64,000 nucleotides of DNA from Anthopleura xanthogrammica (GCA_964019055.1 OZ025217.1:8925966-8989965); one strand, 5' to 3'; shown: positions 20,720 through 33,249, counted from the first letter of the stretch. The notes: generated by a model not told the origin, from the sequence alone. Made by a program: numbers and translations.

Positions 20720-23700
20720 TTACTGGGAACATTTGCATTCCTCGATAAGTTCGCCAACCAAACGAACGAGTTCTGCCTTGAGGTCTTTAGATCGAAACTT
20801 TACTTCAAAGTGATTGAGTATTGTTTTAAGCATTGCAACGTTGAAGACTGCGATCTTGTCTCTGTGATAATAGTCGCATAGATCATACGCGTCATAAGTA
20901 ATCGGGTGCTGCAAGCCGATGTTATCTCCAATTTCTTTTAACAGATCAAAACGCTCTGACTCCCGTATTACTTCTTGAATGTCTTCATCATCATCTACTT
21001 CAGATTGTACGTTTTCCTTGGGATTGGTAGTATCTTGTGCTCTGGATTTTTTTCTCGAAGCGGAAAGCCGTGAAAAGAATCCCGCTATTTGGGTCTTCGA
21101 TAACCATTCTATTCTTTCAAAACGTCTTTCGTTGTCCTCATTTCTCGCGCACCGCATTTCTGCGGCAACTTGTTCCGGGTCAGCTTTTCTCCCAGTCCTC
21201 TCACCCAGGTCAAACTTTGCTGTCAAATACGAGCGCACATTGTCTGTAAAACGAGCAGATGCTGTTCTTGGTTTTAAAGCCCAGCCCATGGTAAGTGGTG
21301 AAGGCGGTGTTTCTTGACGTGATACATAAGATGATTCATCTGGTTTACTGCATGTTTTGGACTTATACGAATCGATACCTGAGAATTTAGCCACCCAATC
21401 TCGGCGGAGCCCATCGTATAATGTTTCATTTCTTTTTTTCTGGATTTCGTGCAAGCCAACATCAATGTGAAGCTCGAGATCTGAAAAGGAGTCGAAGTTA
21501 TAGCTACATCCTACTTCAGGACAAACAAATAGCGATGGCTGATCATCACTATCAATGGCGTTTTTAGGATTTTCTTGATCTTTGTTAACTGGAAGCTGTC
21601 TCATTTCACTAGTGATGAAAAACCCTTGTCCTTCTTGCAATGATATGTTGGTCGCTCCTTGATGTTTAACATATAAAGATTTCCAAGGTATGAGTTTCCC
21701 GGGACCGATATCGTAGGCTTTCCAGGTAAGCAGTCCTTTCTTTTCATACTTAAAGTTATGAAATTCACTAAAGTATTTGATTTTATGCACCTCAAGATTC
21801 TGGCTGAATTCATCCAAAGTGTTCACGGCCGCTGTTGTTCCTTTAACCGGTCTCTCTTTTAACGCCTTCCTCATATGGGAGCCATTCAGAATATCGTTCC
21901 CTTCAGCGCAGTATCTCCTGATTGATGCCTTCATTGGACAAAGCACTCTGTCACATATGTCTTTTCCCTGCTGAGGCTCAGAAAAATCATACCGTTCAAC
22001 AGCAATTCCAACACGGTCACCAACATCCTTGACTGCTGCAACAAGATTGGTTGTGTGGTAACATCCTGCTTCATCTGAACGAATACACACCGTTTTCACA
22101 TCAGGAAAGTCAACTTTGATATTTTCTAGAAGGCTCTCAAAAACGGAAGTCACAGCAAACCAGTCCTGGGAACACGAGTCAAATAGGTGAGCATAAGACA
22201 AAACTCGGTTAGTCTTGGATTGCTCATCGTAGGTCACTACACTGCTGATATGCCAGCTTAGCCCGCGCTTGCCAAACCATTCGCTTTGCTTTTCTCTATA
22301 CCTCATTTGGTTGAATTTCATTGCCCAATCAATAATAATGAGGGCGGAGTTGGATGACAAATTACGTATTGCTTCTTGTTTTGCCTGTTCCTGGTTTACG
22401 CCTCGGATAATATGACACTTCCAAGCAAAGATTTTACTTTTGGAGGCCTTAAAGTCGTACATTAGGTCATCGCGTTGCTCACTGCTGTAAAGATTACTGG
22501 AATGATTCTTTATGCTGGCTTCTATCTCATCCATTACCAATCTCAGTTCCTGACAATGTTTGCAAGACAAATGATGTGATGAATGCGAACACTTTTTTGT
22601 TAACTTCTGAACGCTCTGATCACTCAAGGCAAAGTGCCTACAGTGGTCAGCACACTCGCTTTCTTCGGCCATGCAGTCGGTTTTGTAGGTGGTTTTAAGA
22701 TATTTCATGCCATCATTTAGCCTGTTTTTCAAGCTTGTCATGTTTTCTTTATCTGCACCAACTTCGCAAAGCTCATCTATTATAGTAGATAGTCGCTCAA
22801 AGGCAGACACCCCTTCGGCAGCAGTATTATCGAGGCCACACAATGATTTACGTTGTGAAGCTTCTCGCACTTCCAAGATACGATACATTGTGGAACGGCT
22901 AATTGGCTCAAATGACTCTTCCTTGCAATACTGTAAGTACTGCATCACCATTGTGGACCTCGTAACAGTGCGGATTACATTAGGCATTGTTATCTGACTG
23001 CCTCCATCTAAGGTAAGCTTTCTTGTTCCAAACGCAACGTCCTGATAAAAATAAGGTCGATTGATGAAATCAACGAAGTGGTCAACCTTTTGTGTGTCTA
23101 GACGTACCCGATGGTGTACTACCTTAGGGACAAATGAGCCTGGACCTCTCTTTTTCGCATGTGATCTAGCCAGTTTGATTTGCCTCATACTGACTTTTTC
23201 ATAAGGCTCATGAAAAGCTTGCAATTTCTTCATAGTATGGCGGTATGCATATATACTGAGTATTTGTATCTTCAAGTTACAGGTCTGCGCATCACGATAC
23301 GCACACATTAACGCGATCAGGTCATCTGTAGGGCTTATGGCTTCTTGTTGGATTACTTGGAATAGCTTGTCACCATCTTTTGGCGCTATCAGTTCGCAAA
23401 CAGTTCGGCACGCATCTGAGGCTCTATCTTTACAAATGTTTTTATCTTCTGGTTTTGCGTCATCCCAACTTGATGTTAATTGAAACTCCAGTGGCTCAAG
23501 AACTCCAACAGGTGTATGCACCGCTATTTTAGCCATCGATTGGTTGAAGTCTTGAACAGCTCTATCATCATTAGCAGAAGCGTTGACGCACAAATCTTCC
23601 AGTGAACTACCACTTGCAAGATCACTGCAGCATCCTGGTGTCCAGTTCGCGCCAGCAGCACGATGCGTACGAGGTGTTTCCGGTTCAGTTGTTGAGGTTG

Positions 23701-24874
23701 GCGTAGATTTTTTAGGTCTCCTGTCAACGAAAATAAAAGTGAGGTATTTTATCATAACATATAGAGTCATGGTATTCTTAGGTTATTGCCTTAACTAGTC
23801 GACACTGCACTGCAGTCCTAGTTCAGTGAAATATGAAATACCTTTCCACTCACAAGACATACCTTTCTGTGGTTGTTTTTGTGGGAGGAACCTTGAACGC
23901 GCCAACTATTTCATCCTGCAGCCACGCCGCATTGCTCTGCATGTTTTCTTGGTGCTTTGTTCTACATTTTCCACATATTGCTGTTTCAGAAAATAGAGAT
24001 GAATGTGTAAGCTAGGGGATATTAATTATGACCTTGCTAAATAATAACATTCACTACACTTTCCTTTGTTTTTTTGTTTTGTTTTTTTTGTTGTAGATAG
24101 TCTTTCTTTATTTTCTCTTCTTTTCTTTTTCTTTTTTCCCGTTTCTTTCTTTTTCTACTTCCCTTTCTTCCTGCTTTCTTTGCTGCTTTCTTTTTTCCCT
24201 TACTTCCTCTCTTTTTTCTTTTTCCTTTACTCTTTTTTTCTTTATTTTCTTTTTTTTCCCTTCTTTTTCTTTTTTCTTTCCATACTACTTACTAACTTGC
24301 TTACTTATTTTTTATTATCTCTTTTCGTTGACCTATCGCACACGATTTTGTTTTAAATTATTCAACATAAAGATTTAGACCCATCAAAATACTCACGTGA
24401 TCCAATTTCGACAGTAACATTGAAAATCGATTTCACTGCATTTGCCATGGCAACATTTATCACATGGCGATCCTTACACTGCTTTTTTCTTGATCCACTA
24501 TGCCCTGGATAGCGACATGTCCGCGGTGCACGCCAAAATCTACCAAAACCATGACGATGGCTCGGACATATGCTCATAGCATCAATTTGGATAGAGCTTA
24601 ACTCAAAATATCCAGCACGTGCAAGAATTAGCTCGCTTTCATTTAGTCCAGAATTTCGTAGATGGCAGCTGGCGAGGTGCTGTGTTATATCTGCCTGACA
24701 TTCACTTAACTTCACCAATTCAATAAATCCTCTAGAGCTCCCACAGGCTATTTTTCTGCTTCCTTTAAAGCTACAAAGGCTTTCCATTCTTTCACGAGAG
24801 AGGTAAACACGAGACTCGAAGACTTTATAAACGCCGATCGTCTTGGTGCAAGTAAATGCAACCAGGACAGACAT
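20720..24874 (-). CDS. Transposase-like protein, three exons, 1,198 residues, uninterrupted
   Basis: Exons (minus strand): 24397-24874, 23863-23980, 20720-23720; all junctions are GT-AG and phases agree (3,597 bases including stop). Exon 1 holds a Cys/His module (ICPSHRHGFGRFW then CRYPGH) continued by ICGKCRTKH in exon 2, probably zinc binding. Exon 3 contains the candidate catalytic acids D663 (IIIDWAMKF), D748 (CIRSDEAGCYH) and E780 (FSEPQQGKD), a spacing that fits an RNase-H-like DDE core. It also has a Cys/His-rich insert (HSSHHLSCKHCQ), a single C2H2-like finger (CPEVGC...H...H) and a C-terminal SAP-like helix pair. Lying alone inside the TIRs, it is the expected mobilising enzyme. The start is the first ATG of exon 1; an upstream start or non-coding exon is possible. 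Superfamily assignment is open. Confidence 0.8.
24058..24345 (+). repeat. Polypyrimidine tract
   Basis: About 290 bases almost wholly C and T on the plus strand, with TTTCTTTTC-type runs. On the transposase transcript it is a purine-rich stretch inside the first intron (23981-24396). Long ORFs in it are compositional artefacts. Confidence 0.85.
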
Positions 24875-25156
24875 GTCGATTTCATTTCTGAAATCATAAA
24901 TAACTTATAACCCAACAATTTTGTACTAAACCATATTTTAGGTTTTTTAATTATTTGAGTCCCTTTTTATATCCATAACTATTAATTGAAAATGCATCAT
25001 GATTCACTGTTATTTAGCGCAAGGACATAGTTTCAGCATTGCTACTACTTGGTATAGAGTTGATCAATAAAATGGCTAACGCAATACAAGCTTAAATTTG
25101 AATATCACAATCATAGAACCTTAGACAAATTATTAAAACAGGTTATTAAAAGAGCT

Positions 25157-26057
25157 AGAAATATCCAGCTCTGAAAGCAAGAAAAGTTATCTTGTACTTT
25201 TGTAGCACAACTATGTTTCGAGGTTATAAGACGAGGATTTCTTTAAAATATACTAACAATGCTTGACCTCCCGACTTTGAGATATGCAAATTGGAAAAAA
25301 ATATATCGTATGGTGAAATTTCAAAATCGCTTAATAGTGCTAAAACAAGGCTGTGATCGCTGAAATCTTTTATGATAGAACAAAAACATGTTACAATTAG
25401 ATTTTCATTCATTTCATCCTATTTTGGGTAAGAGTATTGAGAATAATGAGCAAAGAAGTAGGCGTTACAGACTCAACGGCCTCTATGTCACGCAAGAAAA
25501 TACCTGCAAAAAGCACAATATTTGGACTTAGTTCATTGCTTAGAAACGCAATGTGCCGCAAATTTTTTTGCATAGATCTGCAGAATAGCTTCTTATCTCA
25601 AGGTAGGATAGTATTTTGTACCTTGGTGAGGTGCCACAATTGAGAAATTTGCAATCTTCTAAGTCCACTAATCTTAGTTTTTCAAGTCACGCGTTCAGTA
25701 GTCTCGATCAGTTAGGATTTTCCCTCCCTTAATTTGCACATTCCAAAAAAATATTGCTGTTTCTAGTCAGAAGTTGCACTAAGCTTCACTTTAAACTAAA
25801 ATATAAGCTTTCATTTCCAGAAAAAAACCGAGAAAACGGACTTTGAATGTAGGCCTTGGTGACTTTGAAAATCGGCGTCTTTTGACTGATTTGGGGTCGA
25901 TAGACAAAAATTCGCATAGCGGCTCGAAAATAGAATATAAAACGATTCTAAGTACACAGTTGTAATGAGGAAAGATAGTACTTTCGATGGTAAAAATATA
26001 AGACAAATCTATTTTTTGAACCCAGAGCCAGTGGTCCGCTGTTAGAGAGACTCCCTC
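25157..26057 (-). repeat. Right TIR
   Basis: Reverse complement of the left TIR from the GAGGGAGTC terminus at 26057 inward to about 25157, with a handful of substitutions and one copy of the block that is duplicated on the left. It ends directly at TTAA (26058-26061). Confidence 0.88.
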
Positions 26058-26876
26058 TTAACTTTGTTTATCTGTTTTGACAGCTTGATAGCTATACTCT
26101 GCCCATCTGTGAAAAAAATATATAGTATACTTATATAGACTATACTATATTTATGCTCTGCACTTCTGTGTATCAAGCACTGTTATGCAGCATAGACAAG
26201 ACATACAGTGATAGTATACGTAGTATATAGGCCATACTGTACATGGTACCACAGAGTTTACAGTACACAAATGTTAATGTGAAGCTGGACCAACACTCGA
26301 TCATATCTACAGTTGCTCCCAAATGCTGAGCACATGCCACAAGGGAAACTTTGATGATGATGCTAATCTCAAAATATTGAAGTAAATTTTTGGCATCAAT
26401 AGAAGGAACAAATCAAAATATAAGACAGCATAACAATAAAATAGTAAAATATAGATGTTGATGCTCTACTTACCTGCATATTTCTTCTTCATTTCTAGTA
26501 GAAATAACCTCTCTTATGCCATTCTCTGCATCTTCAGCTTTAGAATTTCTTTTTTCTTGAGTTGAAGATTATTCTTTGCTGAAACAAAGTTTTGTTCAGC
26601 CTCTTCCCATCTTGTTTTGATTTTGTTCCTTCTTTCAATTGGGGAAGCAGCTCTTTCATTTCTGGAAAGTAAATATGAACTATATGGATACTGGGCTCTG
26701 CTCCGTCTGGTGTATATTAATTGGGGCATAAACCAGGCTGTGCATCATGTCACGAAAATCCTGATCCCTGATGATTGGTTTAAGTATGCATGAGTTTGTT
26801 GAGATCATATATACCTTTGTTTCTTTTTTTTGATTTCTTCAACTTGCTGCTGGTTTTCATCAGCTGCATAAACAAG
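26058..26876 (-). pseudogene. KDZ (Zisupton-like) transposase, upstream exons
   Basis: Exons on the minus strand: 26815-26876 (LVYAADENQQQVEEIKKKKQ), 26474-26661 (ERRNKIKTRWEEAEQNFVSA, then an in-frame TAA after KLKMQRMA, then ERLFLLEMKKKYA) and 26058-26106 (GQSIAIKLSKQINKV), which continues across the transposon into 18304-18860. Splice sites and phases agree throughout, with the last exon totalling 602 bases. Coiled, basic-acidic helices followed by the GxxIAxKLxxQI block fit the C-terminal half of KDZ transposases. The single TAA at 26514-26516 is the only break seen apart from the insertion. Further upstream exons were not found. Confidence 0.6.
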
Positions 26877-27208
26877 CTGGTTTCTAATGAGAGTATTAGA
26901 AATTATTAAGTCATAAATATTGTCACATAAATCTTGTCATCAGTATAGCCAATATGTGTAAAAAGCCTTTCAATAGAGCACCTCTAATTGACGATCCTCA
27001 ATAAACTACAACAGGCAGTTGTCAAGATCTTGGCTTAGAAGACTTTTAAAATAACACAGTGTTATGATGGCTAATGTAATATATTCTAAAAAATACAAAT
27101 TAAATTAAAAAAAGATATTACACATACATAATATTACACATTGTAATTTTGTTTTATTATATAAATGCATACATATTGGAACACGATTTTGAGTACAATT
27201 AGTATAGG

Positions 27209-27369
27209 AAATCGCACGACCTCGAGTACAATTTGGAAATTAATAGGTACGAGTAATGTTTTGAAAGTTCTTGTAATTGCACGAGCCTTTAGGCGAGTGC
27301 AATTAAAGAACTTTCAAAACATTACGAGTGCCTATTAATTCCAAATTGTACGAGAAGGTCGTGCGATTT
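27209..27369. repeat. Palindromic MITE
   Basis: Arms of about 75 bases: AATCGCACGACCTCGAGTAC on the left, and the near reverse complement ending GGTCGTGCGATT on the right, around a loop near 27290. Non-coding. Confidence 0.75.
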
Positions 27370-28595
27370 TTTATTTATAGTTCACTCGACAAAATTTTAT
27401 AAAACATGCGAAGCGAAGGCATTCATTCATCTTCATTGCCTTTGCTATAACCGACCCTTCTCCAAGAACGCTAAGTCAAGAACAGCATAGAAAGTGTTAA
27501 CGTTGCTGTAAAACCTTTTTAGATTAGTATTTTATGTATGATTTGAACTACAAAATACTAGAAAATAATTTTAAATCTCAAGTAAAAAGCCATTTTAATG
27601 CATGTTTACAACTATTGAATGACAGTAATGACAGCTAAACAGCGAATCAAGAAGCGACTTTTCTTTGAAAACGTACTGTGTGAAAACTAAGCGAAAGTTG
27701 AGAGTTTACAGTTCGCTAAAATAAGTTTTTTTCCTCTTAGCATTTGCTAATAACTGCAAAAACACAATTTCAAAAATACTTTCTTTGAAAACAAGTTAGC
27801 TGGACAACATCAAAAGGGATAAAAGCGACAAATATGTCGTTCAAGTTAAAAGTTTTGAAGTACAGCTTGCCGTGAACGAGTCGCCAGTGATCAGACCATG
27901 TGCTTTGGATATTATTCCCTCCTGTAGCTTGAAGAATTTCGCTGCTATTTTCTTTGAATGGTGAATTATCTGAAGATTTTATTATTTCAATACTGGATTG
28001 ATAACTTAGGATCAATTAACCTGTGATAAATAATATACGAATTCGTCTCTCTACAACTACTCGACAGTTTGCCGGTAAGATTTGATCTTAACTATTTTCA
28101 AAACAAAAAACGAGCCTCTACTCGCTGTTTTTTCGCTAAACGGAAAGAAATTTGCTTTAAAACTATTGTTAGCTGTTTTCTACATTATTCTACATTTATT
28201 GTAGCTGTGGTGTTGAATTTATTTTTCGAGAAAATTCAAAATTCAAAACTCCAACTCAAATTGTTTGGCGAAAACTAGAAAGAAAAAAACGACTTTCTAC
28301 TACAAAACATGATTTATTTCGTCTTGAATTTGTCTAGTTATCATAATTTGAGGCCTTCCTATGTGTGTATTGAACAGTTTTCTGAAATTTTTCCATTTTA
28401 ATCTATAAAACACTGATTTTTTTGGGAATTTCACTCATTTCACTGGGGAAATTTGCCGCTTTTGGCCGTGTTTCCATAGCAACCTAATTGGTACTCCCGC
28501 GGAGTACCAATTAACGCTCTAATTGTACTCCTCTAGACCAATCAGAATCGAGTAATTTTGTCGAGTGTACTATAAAGTTAAAAATCACATTGTGT
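27367..28595. mobile_element. Non-autonomous element with short diverged TIRs
   Basis: ATAGTTCACTCGACAAAATT near 27378 is mirrored at 28551-28580 (AATTTTGTCGAGTGTACTAT). The interior has no long ORF; near its right end is the perfect palindrome GTACTCCCGCGGAGTAC (about 28491-28507). It adjoins the palindrome at 27209-27369, with which it may form one composite element. Confidence 0.5.
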
Positions 28596-28704
28596 TTAAA
28601 TTATGATCAATACAGTCAGTTTCCCACTGCCAGGCTAACATTCTAAATAAAAAGTGGAGGATGTTGACCGGCGCCTGTTAAATATCACCCCTCCAAACTG
28701 CATT

Positions 28705-29661
28705 TCAGGGGCATCTAGAAGTATTTCCACAGATTTTGGTCACTGGAAAGCTTCAGAGTTCCGTTCATTCTTGTTTTTTTTATGGCATTCCCTGTTTATG
28801 GAATATTCTACCAGATGAATATTTCCAACACTTCTTATTGCTTGCTGAAGCAATTTGGTTGCTTGATCAAAATACCATTTCTTCTCAGTGTTTGAAGAAA
28901 TCTGGTAACTTGTTATGACACTTGTTTGCGAATTGAAGCATTATATGGAAGCCGCTATCAGACATTCAATGCACATTGCCTTTTACATCTTCATGACTGT
29001 GTTAAAAACCTGGGGCCATTGTGGGCTAATTCTTGCTTCTGGTATGAAGATTATAATGGTCAGCTACGAAGACTGTTTCATGGAACTCAGAAGGTTGAGC
29101 GGCAAGTGGCATTTTCTGTTTGTATACAACAGAAAGTTCCAGAACTGATACCCCTCCTACCACATCACTCATCCAGTGAAGAGTTTTACAAAAGCATGAC
29201 ACAAGGAAGGTACTCCTTAAAGTACAAACGTGAAAAGATTTGAGACAATATGTGTGATGTGACCTGCTCTTTTAAATCCATCTCTGTCTGTTTTCATTGA
29301 AAGTAGTTTGGGACAAATATCACAAGTCTTTTTATTTAAACGGATTCAAATAAACACAGATGTTATCCACAGCAAGTCTTATTTAAATGTTTCTCGTAGA
29401 AATAGTTTTACTGTTTTTGTTAAGGATACAGGATTCGTTGAAGTTAGATTTTATATAAAATTGTATTTCAAGTGCCCAAATGTTTTGTTTTGTACAGATG
29501 CTTGCCCTCGTAAGCTTCCAAAGTACCATGGTATTGCAGATTGTTATCTCAAACCAGCAACAGACATCAAACTGTCTTCTGACAAATTTACCAATTGTAA
29601 AGTAGGGCATGTGTATCCTCTAAGAAAGGAGGCCTGCAGTAATGTGGTCTTTCGATTTTAA
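28705..29661 (+). pseudogene. TNP2/CACTA-like transposase C-terminal region, frameshifted
   Basis: Plus-strand pieces in changing frames line up in the order of a transposase C-terminal region: LPDEYFQHFLLLAEAIWLL (about 28805), RIEALYGSRYQTFNAHCLLH (28926 onward), NLGPLWANSCFWYEDYNG, LFHGTQKVERQV, then after a stop, NSFTVFVKDTGFVEV and a Cys/Lys-rich end. The GPLWA...F..E..NG..L..LFHGT signature recurs in multi-copy cnidarian transposases related to TNP2/CACTA elements. At least one frame change near 28790 and stops at 28918 and 29243 show it is dead. Confidence 0.6.
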
Positions 29662-29710
29662 GAAAATCGCATCGCTTGTGCAAGCAAAAAATTGCTCATG
29701 TAGCCGCGGC

Positions 29711-30010
29711 TTAATACTTATGCCAGCAAACAGCTTTGTGGTGGTGGTGGATATGAAGCATAGTGGTATTAGCAACTATAGAAATTTCATCTATGATGAT
29801 TACCTTTAGCTTAGATAAATACAACCTCATCTGTGTATTCTTTTGATCTGACATTGCAGGTACATTATGGCCTGTTTCTATAGGAATTGCAAGAGCAGTG
29901 TTTATTGTTGTTCCATCAATGTTTATAGCAGCAACACTAGTAGGGGTCATTAAAAGAACTGTACCTAATTCAGGGTTCATAAGAGCATGTCTGAAGGTTT
30001 TTGTGACAGT
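29711..30010 (-). pseudogene. PIF1/Helitron-type helicase fragment
   Basis: The minus-strand frame reads LLMTPTSVAAINIDGTTINT, followed about 40 residues later by LKVIIIDEIS. These are the Walker A-adjacent and Walker B blocks of PIF1-like helicases, as found in Helitrons and related transposons; the usual APTGVAA and DEISM are slightly altered. The fragment ends after the Walker B segment in a His-rich run. The flanks carry no Rep domain, so this is a small remnant. Confidence 0.65.
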
Positions 30011-31161
30011 GTGGTATACTGAGACCGCAATGGATTCTTGTTAATATTGTGCAACTTTGCCATTTTGTCGCGAAGGAATCACAAAGAAAGAATGAAAAAA
30101 AAGCATTTTATGACTAGGCTTCCACAGGTATCCCAGTAAAAATCTGAGCTATTTTTTTTGAAGCTCATTATCTACAGAGTATGCTAATGTCTTTTGATCG
30201 ACATAGCGGAAATTCTGATCGTATGGGAAGTTGTCGAATGACGTGCGGTAGAATGTCAGTTTGAACCCAATAACAATTTTTTGTTCCAAAACAGACAAGT
30301 TTAAATAGATATTCGAAATCTACATTTATTTACCTTTCAGAAAATGTATACGTTGATGGCAAAATATTGTAAAGCTCATGCAAATTTGAGGTTGAGTGTA
30401 GAGGGGCCCTAAACATCTTTTTTTCACACTTACATTTACAGACATAACACTTTTTCTCAGAGAAAATTCTTGTACATAAGAGAGCAGAAAAAATAGAATG
30501 AATACAAATTTTGTAGGTGAACAGGGCGCTATCTTTGTCTAAAAATCTAAAGTTTTACGCTTACCACAGGAAGCCCGCGTACAAAAATAAGCGTACGCAT
30601 GCGCAGACAAAATTCCAGCACTCGCCCCAGTCCCTCGTACCATTTCCAAGTAAAAATTGCACGTCTTTGAAGGGGGAAAATGCATGAAAATAAAAAAAAT
30701 GATGAATCGCAGTACGTGTTGTATTCACTGGTTTCTTATTCTCGACTTTGAGGGGCCATTTGCATAAATACAATAGCTTGTTATCCTTCACTGCACATGA
30801 AAACTATTGTGTTTATGCAAAGTGCCTCTCAAATTTGATGCAAATGAGCCCAAATCGAAAGGCTTTATGGGTCGTAAGAAAGCAGCGTATATTTATGATA
30901 TGATATGAAGGGAAGGGGGGATTTCAACTCATTTGCACTTTAAAAATGAAATCTAGATCTGGCTGGATTCTTGAATTTTAAATTGCCATTTTTGCAAACA
31001 ACAACTTGTGATTCGGTTAAGATTCAAATAAAGATCCGTTTCCGTTGCCACCAATGAGTTGCTGCTTGCAGTGCACACTAAACAATCACGTGAATGGAGT
31101 TTCTCACCTTATTTTTCCTTTCGCGCGCGATTCTCCGTTACTAACGGGCTCAAATTCGCTC

Positions 31162-31460
31162 AAGCTAAGGTATAGACGCATCAAGAGTTCCGCGCTGCTG
31201 CTCAATGCGCATGCTCAGGGGATTAAAAAGTGAGATAATATTTTGTATGATATGCAATTTTTCGGTATATTTGATTCAGAATTCGCTTAACGGTACGCGA
31301 TCTTGAATATTTAGTGAAAATTGTACTTGACAAGAAAGATACAACTAAAATATAGCATATTTTACAAATTTTATCCCACTTTTTAATCCCCTGAGCATGC
31401 GCATTGAGCAGCAGCGCGGAATTCTTGATGCGTGCATAGCGGTAAATGAGGGGCTCAAGT
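31162..31460. repeat. Inverted-repeat element
   Basis: Arms of about 80-90 bases around a 110-base centre: CGCGCTGCTGCTCAATGCGC followed by ATGCTCAGGGGATTAAAAAG on the left, and the reverse complement on the right from about 31370. Non-coding. Confidence 0.75.
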
Positions 31461-32452
31461 TCAAGCATATTATATCGGGATTCCAAAGTACCTCAAGCAT
31501 AAAAAATACTAGTCGAGTTTTAAGTAACAATGCGCGTAAGAAGTAGGCAACTCTCTATTGTTCTGTGGCAATAGCAACTTCCCCACATAAGAATGTCTTA
31601 GTTTTCAGACTGAAAGTATATCGGCCTATAAGTTACACATTTTAAAAATAAAATGTGTAAAAACTCTGTTTTGGAACAAAGTTTCTTTTGTACTAAAAGA
31701 TCTCGTCCAATCATAAGCGCTCAAAACAATAGCCAAAAGACGTTTATAATTCGATATGTTCCCCACATATGGAAATTTTAATATATAAAGGCTCAGGAAA
31801 TCTTAGATGAAAAGGGAATCAGATATCAAATAGAGTATTTAAAAATCTTCTTGGTTTTGAAATTATGGCAGATTTCCATGTTTTAACCAATGAGATGGAC
31901 GGATAAGACAATGCACAATTAGCACCTTTCTGCATTCCATTGCCGTTTGCCTGCCTAGTTCTTTTTAGGACCATTACTTAATGCTAAACTCCTTAGAATA
32001 TACTATCTTAAGGCCGATTTATACGATACAACTTTTGCTTACAGCTTTCGCAAATAATCTGCTTACGCCATGCTTACAACACGGATTGCAAAAGTTGTAT
32101 AAAAGGTGAATAAAGACAGATCGTGGATGACTGACTAGCCTCTTTTTCGACCCCTCGATTCATGCAAACCGCTCGGAATCGGTGTATAATGTGATGATAA
32201 ATCGGGGGGTGAGCGAAAGTTGAAGAAACAAAAACAGTTTACAAATGTTTGTTTTATTATGAAAGATATTTTAGATTTACAGAATCTAGCATTAATTTTA
32301 CAATATCAATTACTGTTTTAAAATCTTGCCAAAATTGTAGTTCAAAGTTTTCCAGTAACACCAAAAGTTCTGTGAATTTCTAAAATCCTCGACAAAATCT
32401 TACTTAGAGTGAGACCTCTAAACCCTTGAAATAAAAATAGCTTTTTCAAGTG

Positions 32453-32573
32453 TTAGGCCCGGTTTAGATGTCGAACTTCACATGTGCCGAATGGAAATCA
32501 ACTCAAACAATAGGTTTTGCTCATTTGCATTAGATTAGGCACATGTGAAATTCGACGTCTAAACCGGGCCTAA
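32453..32573. repeat. Short palindromic MITE
   Basis: A 121-base element with nearly perfect arms: TTAGGCCCGGTTTAGATGTC at the left end and its reverse complement at the right (one or two mismatches). The loop is about 50 bases. Confidence 0.8.
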
Positions 32574-33249
32574 TAGTCAAATAGACACAAAAGAAAACAA
32601 TGGAATTAGGCTCTACTAAAGTGTATTAGTGTAATATATATTTCACGGGTTTAGTGATTTCACTCTAGTATGAACCAATAAATTCTAATTAGACTATTTT
32701 GATAATGCTATCATGCGGTAATAATGGTAGTTATTATTGGCTACGTCTTATGTTATGTCACGTGGTATGATTTCTTTAACTTCTATTTACATAATTTTTT
32801 CTTTTTTTCCTTATTACATTATACTTACAACCATTACTGCGGTGAATCTAGAAAAGTGTATGGGATGCATTTTGAAAAGGTGCGTGACTTATTTGGCCAA
32901 ATTGCAATCTTTAATTCCGAGTGATTTTATTTAGCCCATGAAAGAAAGATGAATATTTAGTTAGTACTAGTTGGTTAAGAACACAAGAAAACAACTGGAT
33001 TTAGAGTCTAATATTAACTATTCGTTTGGCAATTCTTTCACGGGCCAAGTAAAATCACTATAGCGAAAGTATCCTATTAAAACAGAGTACAAACACTAAT
33101 AGCGTGCAATGCTTTGCACTAAATAGCACTAAATAAAAAATAGAATTAGCAAAATTTCGCACTATTTTGTACTCTATCAACGTTTGTGTTCGCAATTTTT
33201 TTTAGTTTTCATTTCTAATCGTCTTATTTTTGTTCATTTTTTAAAATTA

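Larger units (their letters stand above)
18861..26057. mobile_element. 7,197-bp DNA transposon with long TIRs and TTAA target site
   Basis: TTAA stands at both ends (18857-18860 and 26058-26061). The termini GAGGGAGTCTCTCTAACAGC and their reverse complement begin inverted repeats of about 1,055 bases (left) and 901 bases (right) that differ at only a few positions in the first 250 bases. Inside is one minus-strand, three-exon gene for a 1,198-residue transposase-like protein. TTAA duplication is typical of piggyBac and Kolobok superfamilies; piggyBac ends usually begin CCC, whereas these begin GAG, so Kolobok-like is the better guess. The near-identity of the TIRs and the open reading frame argue for a recent insertion. 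Confidence 0.88.

Noticed and set aside
20979..23798. Plus-strand ORFs of 65-112 residues
   Set aside because: Shadows of the minus-strand transposase exon.
24066..24356. 96-residue Phe/Leu-rich hydrophobic ORF
   Set aside because: It is a translation of the polypyrimidine tract in the transposase intron, not a membrane protein.
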